DNA of 64,000 nucleotides from positions 44,362-108,361 of the forward strand of contig NZ_AVQI01000056.1 of assembly GCF_000468115.1 (NCBI RefSeq), read 5' to 3'. Each line of letters starts with the position of its first letter. Position 1 is the stretch's first letter. This document shows, piece after piece, positions 40,134 to 49,658 of the stretch. Made by a program: the position numbers and the translations under genes. Source of the DNA: Treponema socranskii subsp. socranskii VPI DR56BR1116 = ATCC 35536. Lineage in GTDB: Bacteria; Spirochaetota; Spirochaetia; Treponematales; Treponemataceae. The notes under the pieces are model-generated. The model did no database searches. It saw only the letters and a list, made by a program, of their open reading frames with translations, and was not told the origin of the DNA.

Positions 40134-42629
40134 ATGATTACTTTAAAATTCGGCGGCACGTCGATGGAAAGCGCACGCCGCATCCTTTCATCCGCTGACA
40201 TTATTATCTCTCGCGCGGAGAGTGAGCGTGTAAGCGTCGTCGTTTCCGCCGTCGCGGGTGTTTCGAATAAATTGCAGGAAAGCATCGACGCGTGCGTAAA
40301 AGGCATGCATGCAGAAAATTTTGTTCACGAACTGAGAAAAATTCACTCGGATATCTGCGAAGAGCTTCAGTCGAAACTTCCGGGTTTGAGTGCCGCGTCG
40401 GTTTTAAAAGAGCTTGTGCCGATTTTCGAAGAATACGAAAAATTATTAACCGGCTGCGTGTCTTTCGGCGAATGTCCCGGTACCGTTCACTGCCGCATCA
40501 TGGGCATGGGAGAGCTTTTAAGCGCGCTGATCATGAAAGCGGTTTTGCTCGCAAAAGGGCAGAGCGTCATTTTGCTCGATTCGCGGAAATTCATTTTTAC
40601 GACGGGCAATCACAGAGAAGGGGATCCCGACTACGCGAAGTGTGCCGAAGCGATGCTGCCGTACCGCGACGGAGAAAATCAATCGCAAACGCGCATTTTA
40701 TTGTTTCCGGGCTTTATCTGCTCTTGGGTACGCGGTACCGGCTGCGCTCCCGTTCCGGGACTGCTCGGCAGAAACGGTTCCGATTTTTCAGCTTCGATCA
40801 TCGCCGCATCGCTCGGTTCTTCGAAAGTGGAATTTTGGACGGACGTCGACGGCATCTATACGGCCGATCCGCGCGTCGTAAAAGACGCGATTCTCGTCGA
40901 TGACATGAGCTACGAAGAAGCGCTCGAACTCGCATTTTTCGGAAGCAAAGTGCTTCACCCGAAAACGATCGCGCCGCTTGCGGCAAAGGATATCGAAGCG
41001 TGGAGCAAAAACAGTCACCGTCCCGATGCCCGCGGCACGAGGATCGGACGCGGCCCTTTTGAAAGCGAAAAAAAAGTCGGAGATGTTCGCGGCATTTCGT
41101 GTTTGAAAAATACGGCAATGCTGAGCGTGAGCGGAACGAATATGCGCGGAAGAACCGGTATGGCAAGCAGAATCTTTGCCGCCGTTTCCCGCGCATCGAT
41201 TTCAATTTTGCTCATTACACAGTCGTCGTCGGAATATACGATTTCGTTTTGCATCCGCGATACGGAAGCCGACCGCGCCCTCGATGCGTTGAAAGCGGAA
41301 TTCGAACTCGAAATAAGCGACGGCGTCATCAACCCGATCGAAGTGGAAAAAAACTGCGCAATCGTTTCGATCGTCGGCGACAACATGATTCAAAAGCGCG
41401 GAGTGGCATCACGTTTTTTTTCCGCGCTCGCTTCTCAAGACGTCAATATCATTGCGATCGCGCAAGGTTCGTCGGAGCGCTGTACGTCCTGCGTCGTGCT
41501 CGGCGAATACGGGGACACCGCCGTTCGCGCCGCTCACCGCTTCTTTTTCAACACGGCGCAGACTATCGAAGTGTTTGTGTTCGGTGCCGGAACGATCGGC
41601 GGCGCGCTCATCGACCAAATCCGCGACCAGAGGGAAAAGCTGCTTTCGGAAAACGTCGATATCCGCGTCATGGCGATTTCGACGGTCGACGGAATGTTCG
41701 TCGAAGCCGACGGCATAGATCTTGCGTCGTGGCGGGAAAAAATAAAAGAGATGCCGCAGAAGTCGAGCGTCGATGAAATTATTAAATTCGTCAAAGAGAC
41801 GAAACCGCTCAATCCCGTGTTCGTCGACTGCACCGCTTCCTACGATTTGCCGGAACGCTACATCGATCTGTTCAAAGCCGGTCTTTCGGTCGTAACGCCG
41901 AACAAGCGGGCGAACTCGATGAAGATCGATTATTATCGCGAGCTGCGGAAAATCGCAAACGGTATGAGGCGCCGCTTTCTCTACGAAGCGAACGTCGGCG
42001 CGGGGCTTCCCATCATCGACACGCTGCAGAATTTATTTAAAAGCGGAGATAAGCTTACGGGCTTTACGGGCATCATGTCGGGATCTCTTTCGTATATTTT
42101 CGGACGGCTCGACGAAGACGTGCCGTTCAGCAAAGCGGTACAAGAAGCGAAAGAGCTTCGCTTTACCGAGCCCGATCCGCGCGACGATTTGAACGGTATG
42201 GACGTCGCACGAAAAGCGCTCATCATCGCGCGAGAGGCGGGGGCTGCGATCGAACTCGACGATGTCAAAATCAACAAAGTGTTTCCCGATTCTTTCGATT
42301 CGTCGGGTACGGTCGAAGAGTTTATGAAAAAGCTCGAAGAAGTCGACGACTATTTTCATAAAAAGATCGCCGATCTTCGAAAAGAAGGCAAAGTGCTCCG
42401 CATGGGCGCGTCGATTAAAGACGGCTCCTATACCGTCGGTATGCTCGAAGTCGGCAAAGACGATCCGCTCTACGGCGTAAAGGGCGGGGAAAACGCTTTT
42501 GTATTTCACACCGAACGCTATCAGCCGATTCCGCTCACCGTGCGCGGTTACGGAGCGGGTGCGGGCGTGACGGCGGCGGGTGTTTTCGGAGATATTTTGC
42601 GCACGGTAAGCTTTAATCCCGAAAAATAG
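40134..42629 (+). CDS. thrA: Bifunctional aspartate kinase / homoserine dehydrogenase I
   Basis: An 831-residue fusion. Aspartokinase: MITLKFGGTSMESARR at the start, VEFWTDVDGIYTADPR near 230. Two ACT-type regulatory repeats follow (MLSVSGTNMRGRTGMASRIF near 325; AIVSIVGDNMIQKRGVASRF near 407). Homoserine dehydrogenase starts at VFGAGTIGGALIDQI near 482, with NKRANS and LYEANVGAGLPII near 600-625. It catalyses the first and third steps from aspartate to threonine/methionine. The start at 40134 begins the kinase fold; an upstream frame lacks a ribosome site. No thrB/thrC is adjacent. Confidence 0.93.
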   Translation: MITLKFGGTSMESARRILSSADIIISRAESERVSVVVSAVAGVSNKLQESIDACVKGMHAENFVHELRKIHSDICEELQSKLPGLSAASVLKELVPIFEEYEKLLTGCVSFGECPGTVHCRIMGMGELLSALIMKAVLLAKGQSVILLDSRKFIFTTGNHREGDPDYAKCAEAMLPYRDGENQSQTRILLFPGFICSWVRGTGCAPVPGLLGRNGSDFSASIIAASLGSSKVEFWTDVDGIYTADPRVVKDAILVDDMSYEEALELAFFGSKVLHPKTIAPLAAKDIEAWSKNSHRPDARGTRIGRGPFESEKKVGDVRGISCLKNTAMLSVSGTNMRGRTGMASRIFAAVSRASISILLITQSSSEYTISFCIRDTEADRALDALKAEFELEISDGVINPIEVEKNCAIVSIVGDNMIQKRGVASRFFSALASQDVNIIAIAQGSSERCTSCVVLGEYGDTAVRAAHRFFFNTAQTIEVFVFGAGTIGGALIDQIRDQREKLLSENVDIRVMAISTVDGMFVEADGIDLASWREKIKEMPQKSSVDEIIKFVKETKPLNPVFVDCTASYDLPERYIDLFKAGLSVVTPNKRANSMKIDYYRELRKIANGMRRRFLYEANVGAGLPIIDTLQNLFKSGDKLTGFTGIMSGSLSYIFGRLDEDVPFSKAVQEAKELRFTEPDPRDDLNGMDVARKALIIAREAGAAIELDDVKINKVFPDSFDSSGTVEEFMKKLEEVDDYFHKKIADLRKEGKVLRMGASIKDGSYTVGMLEVGKDDPLYGVKGGENAFVFHTERYQPIPLTVRGYGAGAGVTAAGVFGDILRTVSFNPEK

Positions 42630-42662
42630 AGAGGGCTGTCTCAAAATCGGCGGAGGCGCGCT

Positions 42663-44636
42663 ATGGTTATCGTTTTAAAAAAGAATATTTCCGAAGACGA
42701 CAGAAAAAAGCTTGCGCTCTTTCTCGCGCAAAACGATTTTAAAACGAATGAAATCGTCGGAGAAGAAGCGACGATCATCGCCGCCGTCGGCAAACTCAAA
42801 GTCGATCCGCGTGAAGTCGAAATACTTTCCGGCGTCGAACGCGTCATTCCGATTTCAAAACCGTACAAGATGGCCAGCCGCGAGTTTAAGCCCGAAAACA
42901 CCGTCGTCGAAATCCTTTCAAACCGCGGTCAAGTTGTCAAAGTCGGCGGCATGCGCATCACGGCGATTGCAGGTCCCTGTGCCGTCGAATCGCGGGAGCA
43001 GATGATGTGTGCGGCCGAAAGCGTTGCAAAAAGCGGAGCGGCCATGCTGCGGGGCGGCGCCTATAAACCGCGCACTTCTCCGTATTCGTTTCAAGGCTTG
43101 GGCGAAGAAGGCTTAAAATTATTAAAAGAAGCAGGCGATGCGTACGGTATGCCGGTCGTTACCGAAGTCGTCGCGTCGGAGTACATTCCCGTTATGGAAG
43201 CTCACGGCGTCGACGTGTATCAAGTCGGCGCTCGCAATATGCAAAACTTCGAATTGTTAAAGCGGCTCGGAAAAATCGACAAGCCGGTGATTTTAAAGCG
43301 CGGGCTTTCAGCGACGATCGAAGAGTGGCTTATGTCCGCGGAATACCTCCTTTCGTCGGGCTGCAAAAACGTGATTTTGTGCGAACGCGGTATCCGCACT
43401 TACGAGCGGGCGACGCGCAATACGCTCGATCTTTCGGCGATCCCCATTTTGCGGAGTATGACGCACCTTCCGATCATCGTCGATCCGAGTCATGCCCTCG
43501 GCATCCGTGATAAAGTGTCACCTATGGCTCTCGCAGCCGTCGCCGCAGGAGCCGACGGGATCATCGTGGAAGTGCACTGCAATCCCGATAAAGCGCTTTC
43601 CGACGGAGCGCAGTCGCTGTATCCCGAACAGTTCGATAAACTCATGCGCGACATAGAAGCGCTTTCGCCCGTCGTCGGAAAATCCCTCGTGCGTGTAAGG
43701 AACGCGGAAAAAAAGAGCGAAGAGTCCGGGCAAAAAAAATCGCACGAAGGCGTCGTATGCGCGTTCAGCGGAAAGCGGGGCGCCTATGCGGAGCAGGCGA
43801 TATCGCGTTATTTCGACGGAGAAGCGGCTTCTCTTTCGGTCGATTCGTTCCGCGAAATTTTTCAAAAGGTCGCAAGTGGAGAAGCGGATTACGGCATGGT
43901 GCCGATCGAAAATACGCTTGCGGGTTCGGTGTACGAAAACTACGATAACTTGACGCAGTTTGAAGATGTAAGCATCGTCGGTGCGGTGCTGCTTCGCATT
44001 CAGCATTCGCTGCTCGGCGTCAAAGGCGCGTCGCTCGATTCGATAAAAACGGTGTATTCGCATCCGCAGGCTTTAAGCCAGTGTTCGAAATTTCTTCTGC
44101 GCTATAATTGGAGTAAAATCGAATGCGTTTCTACGGCGACGGCTGCAAGCGAAGTTGCCGAGCTCGCGTCGAAAGAAAACGCTGCGATCGCAAGCGCCGT
44201 CAACGCCGATTATTATAATCTTGAAGTGCTCAAAGATTCGATCGAAGACGACGCGGCAAATTATACGCGCTTTGTCGTCATTGCCCCAAATCACTTTGTC
44301 GATTCGAACGGCGGGAAGCGGACGGCCGATAAAAATTATAAAGCGTGGAACGCAAAGCCGAATACTGCATCGTTTATGTTCAGCGTAAAAAACGAACCGG
44401 GCGCGCTGTGTACTTGTCTCGGCATATTTCGGTTGTCCCGTCTCAATTTGACGCGGCTCGAATCGCGTCCGATTCACGGCGAGCCGTGGCGTTATCGTTT
44501 TTACGCGGACGCGGAGCTTCCTGAAGACGAGCGCGATGCCGCTTCGTACGTCGACGGCGTGATGACCGCGCTCAAAGCGGAAGCCGAAGACGTGCGGCTT
44601 CTCGGCATTTACGCCGAAAGCAGAAAAAAGATATAG
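42663..44636 (+). CDS. Fused DAHP synthase (type I-beta) / prephenate dehydratase
   Basis: A 657-residue protein. Residues ~1-75 form the ferredoxin-like regulatory domain of AroF-type DAHP synthases; ~95-340 the catalytic barrel (AGPCAVESREQM, LRGGAYKPRTSPYSFQG, VDPSHALGIRDKV, DGIIVEVHCNPDKALSDG). After a Lys/Glu linker (~348-362) comes prephenate dehydratase: FSGKRGAYAEQAI near 370, MVPIENTLAGSVYENYD near 420, the Thr-Arg-Phe motif in NYTRFVVIAP near 536. A C-terminal ACT domain (NEPGALCTCLGIF, RLESRPIHGEPW) ends it. It joins the first step of the shikimate pathway to phenylalanine formation; no chorismate mutase domain is present. Confidence 0.92.
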   Translation: MVIVLKKNISEDDRKKLALFLAQNDFKTNEIVGEEATIIAAVGKLKVDPREVEILSGVERVIPISKPYKMASREFKPENTVVEILSNRGQVVKVGGMRITAIAGPCAVESREQMMCAAESVAKSGAAMLRGGAYKPRTSPYSFQGLGEEGLKLLKEAGDAYGMPVVTEVVASEYIPVMEAHGVDVYQVGARNMQNFELLKRLGKIDKPVILKRGLSATIEEWLMSAEYLLSSGCKNVILCERGIRTYERATRNTLDLSAIPILRSMTHLPIIVDPSHALGIRDKVSPMALAAVAAGADGIIVEVHCNPDKALSDGAQSLYPEQFDKLMRDIEALSPVVGKSLVRVRNAEKKSEESGQKKSHEGVVCAFSGKRGAYAEQAISRYFDGEAASLSVDSFREIFQKVASGEADYGMVPIENTLAGSVYENYDNLTQFEDVSIVGAVLLRIQHSLLGVKGASLDSIKTVYSHPQALSQCSKFLLRYNWSKIECVSTATAASEVAELASKENAAIASAVNADYYNLEVLKDSIEDDAANYTRFVVIAPNHFVDSNGGKRTADKNYKAWNAKPNTASFMFSVKNEPGALCTCLGIFRLSRLNLTRLESRPIHGEPWRYRFYADAELPEDERDAASYVDGVMTALKAEAEDVRLLGIYAESRKKI

Positions 44637-44655
44637 GCGCGGCAATGAGGTTTGT

Positions 44656-45147
44656 ATGAAAAATTACGTGATATCGATTCTCGTGGAAAATCATGCGGGC
44701 GTTTTGAGCCGCGTATCGGGGCTTTTTTCCAGGCGCGGTTACAACATCGATTCTCTTACCGTGTGCGCGACTGAAAATCCCGAACAGTCGCGCATGACGA
44801 TCGTCGTAAAGGGCGACGAATACATCCTCGATCAAATCGAAAAGCAGCTTGCAAAGCTCGTCGAAGTGATTTCGATTCAGCACTGCGATCCTGCGAAAAC
44901 CTGCGAACGCGAAATGGCTCTCATCAAAGTAAAGGCCGGTGCGGAAAACAGGGCGGCGATCATCGGAACCTGCGATATCTTCCGCGCGCACATCGTCGAC
45001 GTAAGCACGGGATCCGTGATCATCGAAGCGACCGGCAGCGAAGAAAAAATCGCAAGCCTTATCGCACTTCTCGAACCTTACGGCATCCTCGAATTTGCCA
45101 AAACGGGATTGAACGCGATGGGGCGCGGCGAGGACGTTTTAAAATAA
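44656..45147 (+). CDS. ilvH: Acetolactate synthase small (regulatory) subunit
   Basis: A 163-residue IlvH/IlvN. The N-terminal ACT domain reads ISILVENHAGVLSRVSGLFS then RRGYNIDSLTV; the C-terminal half carries REMALIKVKAGAENRAAII. It confers valine feedback on the catalytic subunit. No large subunit IlvB is nearby, so the partner is encoded elsewhere. Ribosome site ATGAGGTTTGT. Confidence 0.92.
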   Translation: MKNYVISILVENHAGVLSRVSGLFSRRGYNIDSLTVCATENPEQSRMTIVVKGDEYILDQIEKQLAKLVEVISIQHCDPAKTCEREMALIKVKAGAENRAAIIGTCDIFRAHIVDVSTGSVIIEATGSEEKIASLIALLEPYGILEFAKTGLNAMGRGEDVLK

Positions 45148-45149
45148 TC

Positions 45150-45692
45150 ATGCACGGCTTCGAACCGCTTCCGGGAACGGAAAATGCCTGCGCAAAAAAA
45201 TCCGGCAAAAAGATCCGGCGCGTGCTCGGCATCGATCCGGGACTTGCATCGACGGGATTCGGAGTGGTCGATTATAAAGACGGCCGCTACCGCATGGTAA
45301 GTTACGGCGTCATAGAAACCGCTGCCCGTACTCCGCACGGCGAACGCCTTTTGGCGCTGTACGCACGGCTCTGTTCGATCATCGAAGAATTCTCTCCCGG
45401 AGAAGCGGCGATGGAAAAACTGTATTTTGCGCGCAATACGTCTTCCGCGATGGGTGTTGCCGAAGCGCGGGGAGTGGCAACGCTGTGCATCGCTCAGCAC
45501 GGTATCTCTCTCGGAGAATATACACCCAATCAAATCAAACAGGCGGTGACGGGGACGGCCGCAGCGGACAAGGCTCTTGTCGAAAAATACGTAAAACTCC
45601 TCCTGGCGCTCGAAGCCGAACCGAAGCCCGATCACGCGGCCGACGCGCTCGCGGGCGCGCTCACGCATTTGCACTATGCAAATGTTTTGTGA
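45150..45692 (+). CDS. ruvC: Crossover junction endodeoxyribonuclease RuvC
   Basis: A RuvC resolvase. RVLGIDPGLASTGFGVVDY near 25-43 holds the first catalytic Asp, AAMEKLYFARNTSSAMGVAE the Glu region, and PDHAADALAGALTH the C-terminal Asp pair. From the ATG at 45150 the protein has 180 residues, including a ~23-residue N-terminal extension absent in most RuvC. A GTG at 45222 would give the usual N-terminus, but neither start has a strong ribosome site. First of the ruvC-ruvA-ruvB series that processes Holliday junctions. Confidence 0.9.
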   Translation: MHGFEPLPGTENACAKKSGKKIRRVLGIDPGLASTGFGVVDYKDGRYRMVSYGVIETAARTPHGERLLALYARLCSIIEEFSPGEAAMEKLYFARNTSSAMGVAEARGVATLCIAQHGISLGEYTPNQIKQAVTGTAAADKALVEKYVKLLLALEAEPKPDHAADALAGALTHLHYANVL

Positions 45693-45704
45693 TATAGTGA
45701 TCTC

Positions 45705-46319
45705 ATGTTCAACAGCCTTACCGGCACGATTACCGGAAAATCTCAAAATACGGTTTCGATCGATACGCACGGCATCGAGTGGATGCTCACCGTACCCGGC
45801 TCTTCGCTCGATGCGCTTCCCCGCGTCGGAGAAGAGGGCAGGATATTTACGTATCTCGTGCATACCCAAGATATCATGTCGCTTTACGGTTTTGCGTCGG
45901 ACGAAGAGCGATCTCTTTTTTTCGATCTTTTAAAAGTCGACGGCATCGGCCCGAGGGCTGCGGTAAAGATTCTGACGAATATCGCGGGAAGCGATCTCGT
46001 TTCGGCTCTCGACAAAGGAGACGTTTCCGTGCTCGAGCGGATTCCGGGTATCGGAAAAAAGACCGCGGCGAAAATGCTGCTTGCACTCAAAGGCAAACTG
46101 ACCATTCCGGGCGCCCCCGATACCCGCCGCGTAAGCGCAAATCCCTTTGAAGCGGTCGTCGCATCTCTCGTATCTATGGGCTATGAACGAAAGATATGCG
46201 AAGGTGCGGTCGCATCTTCGGCTTCGAGTCTTTCAAAGACGGACGGCTGGGACGCGAAAAAACAAACCGAAAAAGAGGATGCGGTGTTCCGCCGCGCCCT
46301 CACGGAGCTTGCACAATGA
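45705..46319 (+). CDS. ruvA: Holliday junction helicase subunit RuvA
   Basis: A 204-residue RuvA. The OB-fold N-terminus starts MFNSLTGTITGKSQNTVSID; two helix-hairpin-helix motifs are FDLLKVDGIGPRAAVKIL near 70 and LERIPGIGKKTAAKMLLAL near 107. The C-terminal domain III binds RuvB. The stop overlaps the ruvB start (ATGA). Confidence 0.93.
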   Translation: MFNSLTGTITGKSQNTVSIDTHGIEWMLTVPGSSLDALPRVGEEGRIFTYLVHTQDIMSLYGFASDEERSLFFDLLKVDGIGPRAAVKILTNIAGSDLVSALDKGDVSVLERIPGIGKKTAAKMLLALKGKLTIPGAPDTRRVSANPFEAVVASLVSMGYERKICEGAVASSASSLSKTDGWDAKKQTEKEDAVFRRALTELAQ

Positions 46320-47425
46320 GCGGAAAACGCAAAATACGCACCGACGCTGAAATGCACGATGAAAATGCCGCACTTGCCCCGTCCCTTTCCGCTCCAGAGG
46401 ATTTTTCCCGCATCGTCCGCGCCGATTTTTCAGGTGAAGAGGACGCACAGGAAAACAAACTCCGCCCTCAGCTTTTAAACGAATTTCTCGGACAGGAGAC
46501 GACGAAAAAAAATCTTTCGGTCTTTATCGCCGCGGCGCGGAACCGGGAAGAAGCGCTCGATCACCTCTTTTTAATCGGGCCGCCGGGACTCGGCAAAACG
46601 ACGCTCGCTCAGATCACCGCGCACGAACTCGGCGCGGATTTTAAGATAACCTCTGCACCCGCGCTCGACAAACCCAAAGACCTCGTCGGTATCCTTTCGA
46701 CGATTACGCCGCGGACGGTATTTTTTATCGATGAAATCCATCGGCTCAAGCCCGCGATCGAAGAAATGCTCTACATCGCGATGGAAGACTTCGAACTCGA
46801 CTGGGTGATCGGTCAGGGAGCGGCAGCCCGCACGGTGCGCATTCCGATTCCTCCGTTTACGCTTGTCGGAGCGACGACGCGGGCGGGCAGCGTATCGACG
46901 CCTCTTGTCAGCCGCTTCGGTATCATCGAGCACTTGAATTATTATACGGGCGAAGAGCTCGCTTCGATCATTCACCGTTCCGCGAAGCTGCTTTCCGTTT
47001 CGGTCGACGACGATGCGGCCTTTCTCATCGCATCGTGTTCGCGCGGAACCCCCCGCGTCGCAAACCGCGTGCTCAAGCGTATGCGCGATTTTGCGCAAGT
47101 GGACGGTCGCGGCAGGATCACAAAGGATATCGTCGAAGCCGGTCTTTCGCGCCTCGAAATCGACAGTCTCGGGCTTGAGCGCTACGACAGGACGATTTTG
47201 CGTTCGGTTATCGAAAATTTCGGCGGCGGGCCGGTCGGAGCGGAAACGCTTGCGATATCCGTCGGAGAATCGCTCGACACCCTCGTCGATTACTATGAAC
47301 CCTATCTCATTCAATGCGGGCTTTTGCAGCGGACAAACAGGGGCCGCCTTGCGACGGAAAAAGCGTACAAACATCTCGGCATCGAAGGAGCGATTCGTCA
47401 TGAAAACGACGGACTTTTATTTTGA
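46316..47425 (+). CDS. ruvB: Holliday junction branch migration ATPase RuvB
   Basis: A 369-residue AAA+ motor. LRPQLLNEFLGQETTKKNL near 50-68, Walker A LIGPPGLGKTTLA near 88, Walker B FFIDEIHRL near 137, sensor GATTRAGSVSTPLVSRFG near 182-199, and a C-terminal winged helix (LGLERYDRTILRSVIENF). The N-terminus is about 30 residues longer than usual and starts within the ruvA stop codon. The 3' end overlaps queA by 26 bases. Confidence 0.93.
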   Translation: MSGKRKIRTDAEMHDENAALAPSLSAPEDFSRIVRADFSGEEDAQENKLRPQLLNEFLGQETTKKNLSVFIAAARNREEALDHLFLIGPPGLGKTTLAQITAHELGADFKITSAPALDKPKDLVGILSTITPRTVFFIDEIHRLKPAIEEMLYIAMEDFELDWVIGQGAAARTVRIPIPPFTLVGATTRAGSVSTPLVSRFGIIEHLNYYTGEELASIIHRSAKLLSVSVDDDAAFLIASCSRGTPRVANRVLKRMRDFAQVDGRGRITKDIVEAGLSRLEIDSLGLERYDRTILRSVIENFGGGPVGAETLAISVGESLDTLVDYYEPYLIQCGLLQRTNRGRLATEKAYKHLGIEGAIRHENDGLLF

Positions 47426-48434
47426 TCTGCCGGAAGAGCTTGTCGCGCAGCATCCGTCGGGTATACGGGGCGAAGATAAACTCATGCGCCTCGATAAGAA
47501 GAGCGGCAGCGTTTCGCACTTCGATATGCGCGATCTTCCCGACTTGCTTGAGCCCGGCACGCTCGCCGTCTTTAACGATTCCCGAGTCCGCCGCGCGCGT
47601 GTGTTCGGCGTAAAAGAGACGACCGGCCGCGAATGCGAGTTTATGTTTTTACATCAAATCGATGAAAAAGGCTCTCTGTGGCGTACGATGGTAAAAGGCG
47701 CAAAAAAGCAAAAGCGCGGCATGCGTTACGCGTTTCCGGACGGCTTTTTCGGCGTTATCGAGGGAGAAGATGCCGGAACGGAATTTCGAAATCTCAAGTT
47801 TGACAATCCGATTTCCGAAAGCTGGTTTGAAAAAAACGGTCACATACCGCTTCCTCCTTACATCAAGCGAGGCGATACGGCTTCCGATGCGGAGCGCTAT
47901 CAAAACGTGTATGCAAAGACGACCGGAAGCGCAGCTTGTCCGACTGCCGGCCTTCACTTTACCGAAGACATGCTTTCGCGCCTGAAAGAGAAGGGAATCG
48001 ATATCGCGTGGGTGACGCTCCACGTCGGGCTCGGAACTTTTTTGCCCGTACGCGAAAGCGAAATCGAAAAACACAAAATGCACGAAGAAGCGTACACTGT
48101 CCCCGATCTTACCGCGCAAAAGATCAACGATGCAAAACGGAGCGGGAGACGCGTGCTTGCCGTCGGAACGACGTCCGTGCGAACGCTCGAATCTTCATGC
48201 GATGAAAACGGTTTTGTAAAAGCGGGGGCGGGGAGTACGCATATTTTTATGTATCCCGGTTTTCGATTTAAAGTCGCGGACGAACTCTTTACGAATTTTC
48301 ACACGCCCGAATCGACGCTCATCATGCTTGTGAGCGCTTTTGCCGGGCGAGAACATATTTTAAATGCGTATAAAATCGCCGTAGAAAAGCGTTACCGTTT
48401 TTTCAGCTACGGAGACGCGATGCTCATCCGCTGA
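47400..48434 (+). CDS. queA: S-adenosylmethionine:tRNA ribosyltransferase-isomerase
   Basis: A 344-residue QueA of normal length, beginning MKTTDFYFDLPEELVAQHP. Conserved segments: LAVFNDSRVRRARVFG near 58, SAACPTAGLHFTEDML near 178, VTLHVGLGTFLPVR near 205 and VGTTSVRTLES near 256. It adds the ribosyl group of AdoMet to preQ1-tRNA in queuosine synthesis. Ribosome site AAGGAG lies inside ruvB, indicating coupled translation. Confidence 0.93.
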   Translation: MKTTDFYFDLPEELVAQHPSGIRGEDKLMRLDKKSGSVSHFDMRDLPDLLEPGTLAVFNDSRVRRARVFGVKETTGRECEFMFLHQIDEKGSLWRTMVKGAKKQKRGMRYAFPDGFFGVIEGEDAGTEFRNLKFDNPISESWFEKNGHIPLPPYIKRGDTASDAERYQNVYAKTTGSAACPTAGLHFTEDMLSRLKEKGIDIAWVTLHVGLGTFLPVRESEIEKHKMHEEAYTVPDLTAQKINDAKRSGRRVLAVGTTSVRTLESSCDENGFVKAGAGSTHIFMYPGFRFKVADELFTNFHTPESTLIMLVSAFAGREHILNAYKIAVEKRYRFFSYGDAMLIR

Positions 48435-48438
48435 CGCT

Positions 48439-48789
48439 TCACTCGCTGAGCTCTTTTAAGCCTTTCATTTCGCGTTCGAGGAAAACCGATAAGATCGTCC
48501 GTAAAAGCACGATGCCGCCGAGCGTCAAAAGTTCGATGAGTGCGGGGTTTAAAATCGTCTTTATGATATCGGCTGCGATGAGGAGTTCGAGACCGAGCAA
48601 AAGATAGACGCCCAAATCCGAACGGATGATCATGATTGTGCGAAGTTTTTCTTTGCCGCTGAAATGCAGCACTTCTCCTTTGATGAACTGCACGACGGCG
48701 ATGAGCGCACCGTAGATGACGACGGCGATGCTTATGACGCTTATAACAAATTCGATGTGTTCGAGAATCGGATATAAAATCTCTTTCAT
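48439..48789 (-). CDS. DUF1622 membrane protein
   Basis: A 116-residue protein with three hydrophobic segments. FVISVISIAVVIYGALIAV near 13-31, RSDLGVYLLLGLELLIAADI near 56-75 and LGGIVLLRTILSVFLEREMK near 90-109 match the DUF1622 family pattern. Function unknown. It converges with queA, four bases between stop codons. Confidence 0.75.
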   Translation of the reverse strand: MKEILYPILEHIEFVISVISIAVVIYGALIAVVQFIKGEVLHFSGKEKLRTIMIIRSDLGVYLLLGLELLIAADIIKTILNPALIELLTLGGIVLLRTILSVFLEREMKGLKELSE

Positions 48790-48854
48790 GGTTTTTACAA
48801 CTCCTGTAAAAATAATTTTATTAATTTTTCTGCTGCATCCGCTTCGTAATCGCT

Positions 48855-49658
48855 TTATGTCAGCTGCTCGAGCGAATAGCGCGTCAAATTGACAAACTGC
48901 GTCCGTAAAATCGGATTGTACGAAATGTCTTTTGCCGCTTTGTCGAATTGCGAAGCGGCCGTGTCCGTAAAGAGCGAGATGTCTTTTGCCGCAAGCGGCA
49001 AGCGCGTTCCGATGAGGCGGTTTTCGAGTTCGATACAGCGAAACGTCACCGCACCCGAAAACGCGAGTTTGATATTCGTTATCATGTTTTTTTCGTTGTC
49101 TGCAAGAAACGCAAACGAAGCGCTTGTCTCGGTGATTTTCCGGTCGGCTCCGAGACGGCGGAATACCGTTACGTCCCAGTCGCCGAGGGGTATGCGGATG
49201 TTCGATAAAATCGAACCGTGCGGTATGCCGGTAAAATTGAGGAGCGGCACGTAGACGGAGTCGAGCGAGCTTTTTAATTCGAGCCTCGCATCGAGGGCGA
49301 GAAGCGGGGCGTAAAGCGTACGCCGTATTCCTTTTGCACAGATATTGCCGCCGAGGGTCGCGATGTTCCGCACAAAGGGGTTTGCGATGCTTTTGACCGA
49401 TTCGGTAAGCGCTTCGGGAACCCGCGCGCTCGCAAGCGAGAGAATGTCCGAAAGCGTAACGGCCGGTCCGCAGTCGATATACCGTTCGTGCATCGTTATG
49501 GAAGCGAGATCGGAGATGCCGTGAACGGAAATCGCTTTTTGAGGCATACGCTCAAGGGATGTGCAGCCGCCGACGACTTCGAGAGCCGATACCGATGTGA
49601 GCTGGTAAAACAATTCGGCTGTCGTCTTTGCAAAGAAAAACGTGTGATTATTTTGCAT
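48855..49658 (-). CDS. FAD-binding subunit of a xanthine dehydrogenase-like complex
   Basis: A 267-residue CoxM/XdhB-type protein. VVGGCTSLERMPQKA near 28 corresponds to the FAD pyrophosphate loop (usually GGTDLL) and NPFVRNIATLGGNICAKGIR near 99-118 to the second FAD motif; ALDARLEL follows. The SD-x-x-P residues normally after the second motif are replaced by RRTLYAP. The start at 49658 lies inside the 2Fe-2S gene end. Third subunit gene of the locus. Confidence 0.8.
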   Translation of the reverse strand: MQNNHTFFFAKTTAELFYQLTSVSALEVVGGCTSLERMPQKAISVHGISDLASITMHERYIDCGPAVTLSDILSLASARVPEALTESVKSIANPFVRNIATLGGNICAKGIRRTLYAPLLALDARLELKSSLDSVYVPLLNFTGIPHGSILSNIRIPLGDWDVTVFRRLGADRKITETSASFAFLADNEKNMITNIKLAFSGAVTFRCIELENRLIGTRLPLAAKDISLFTDTAASQFDKAAKDISYNPILRTQFVNLTRYSLEQLT

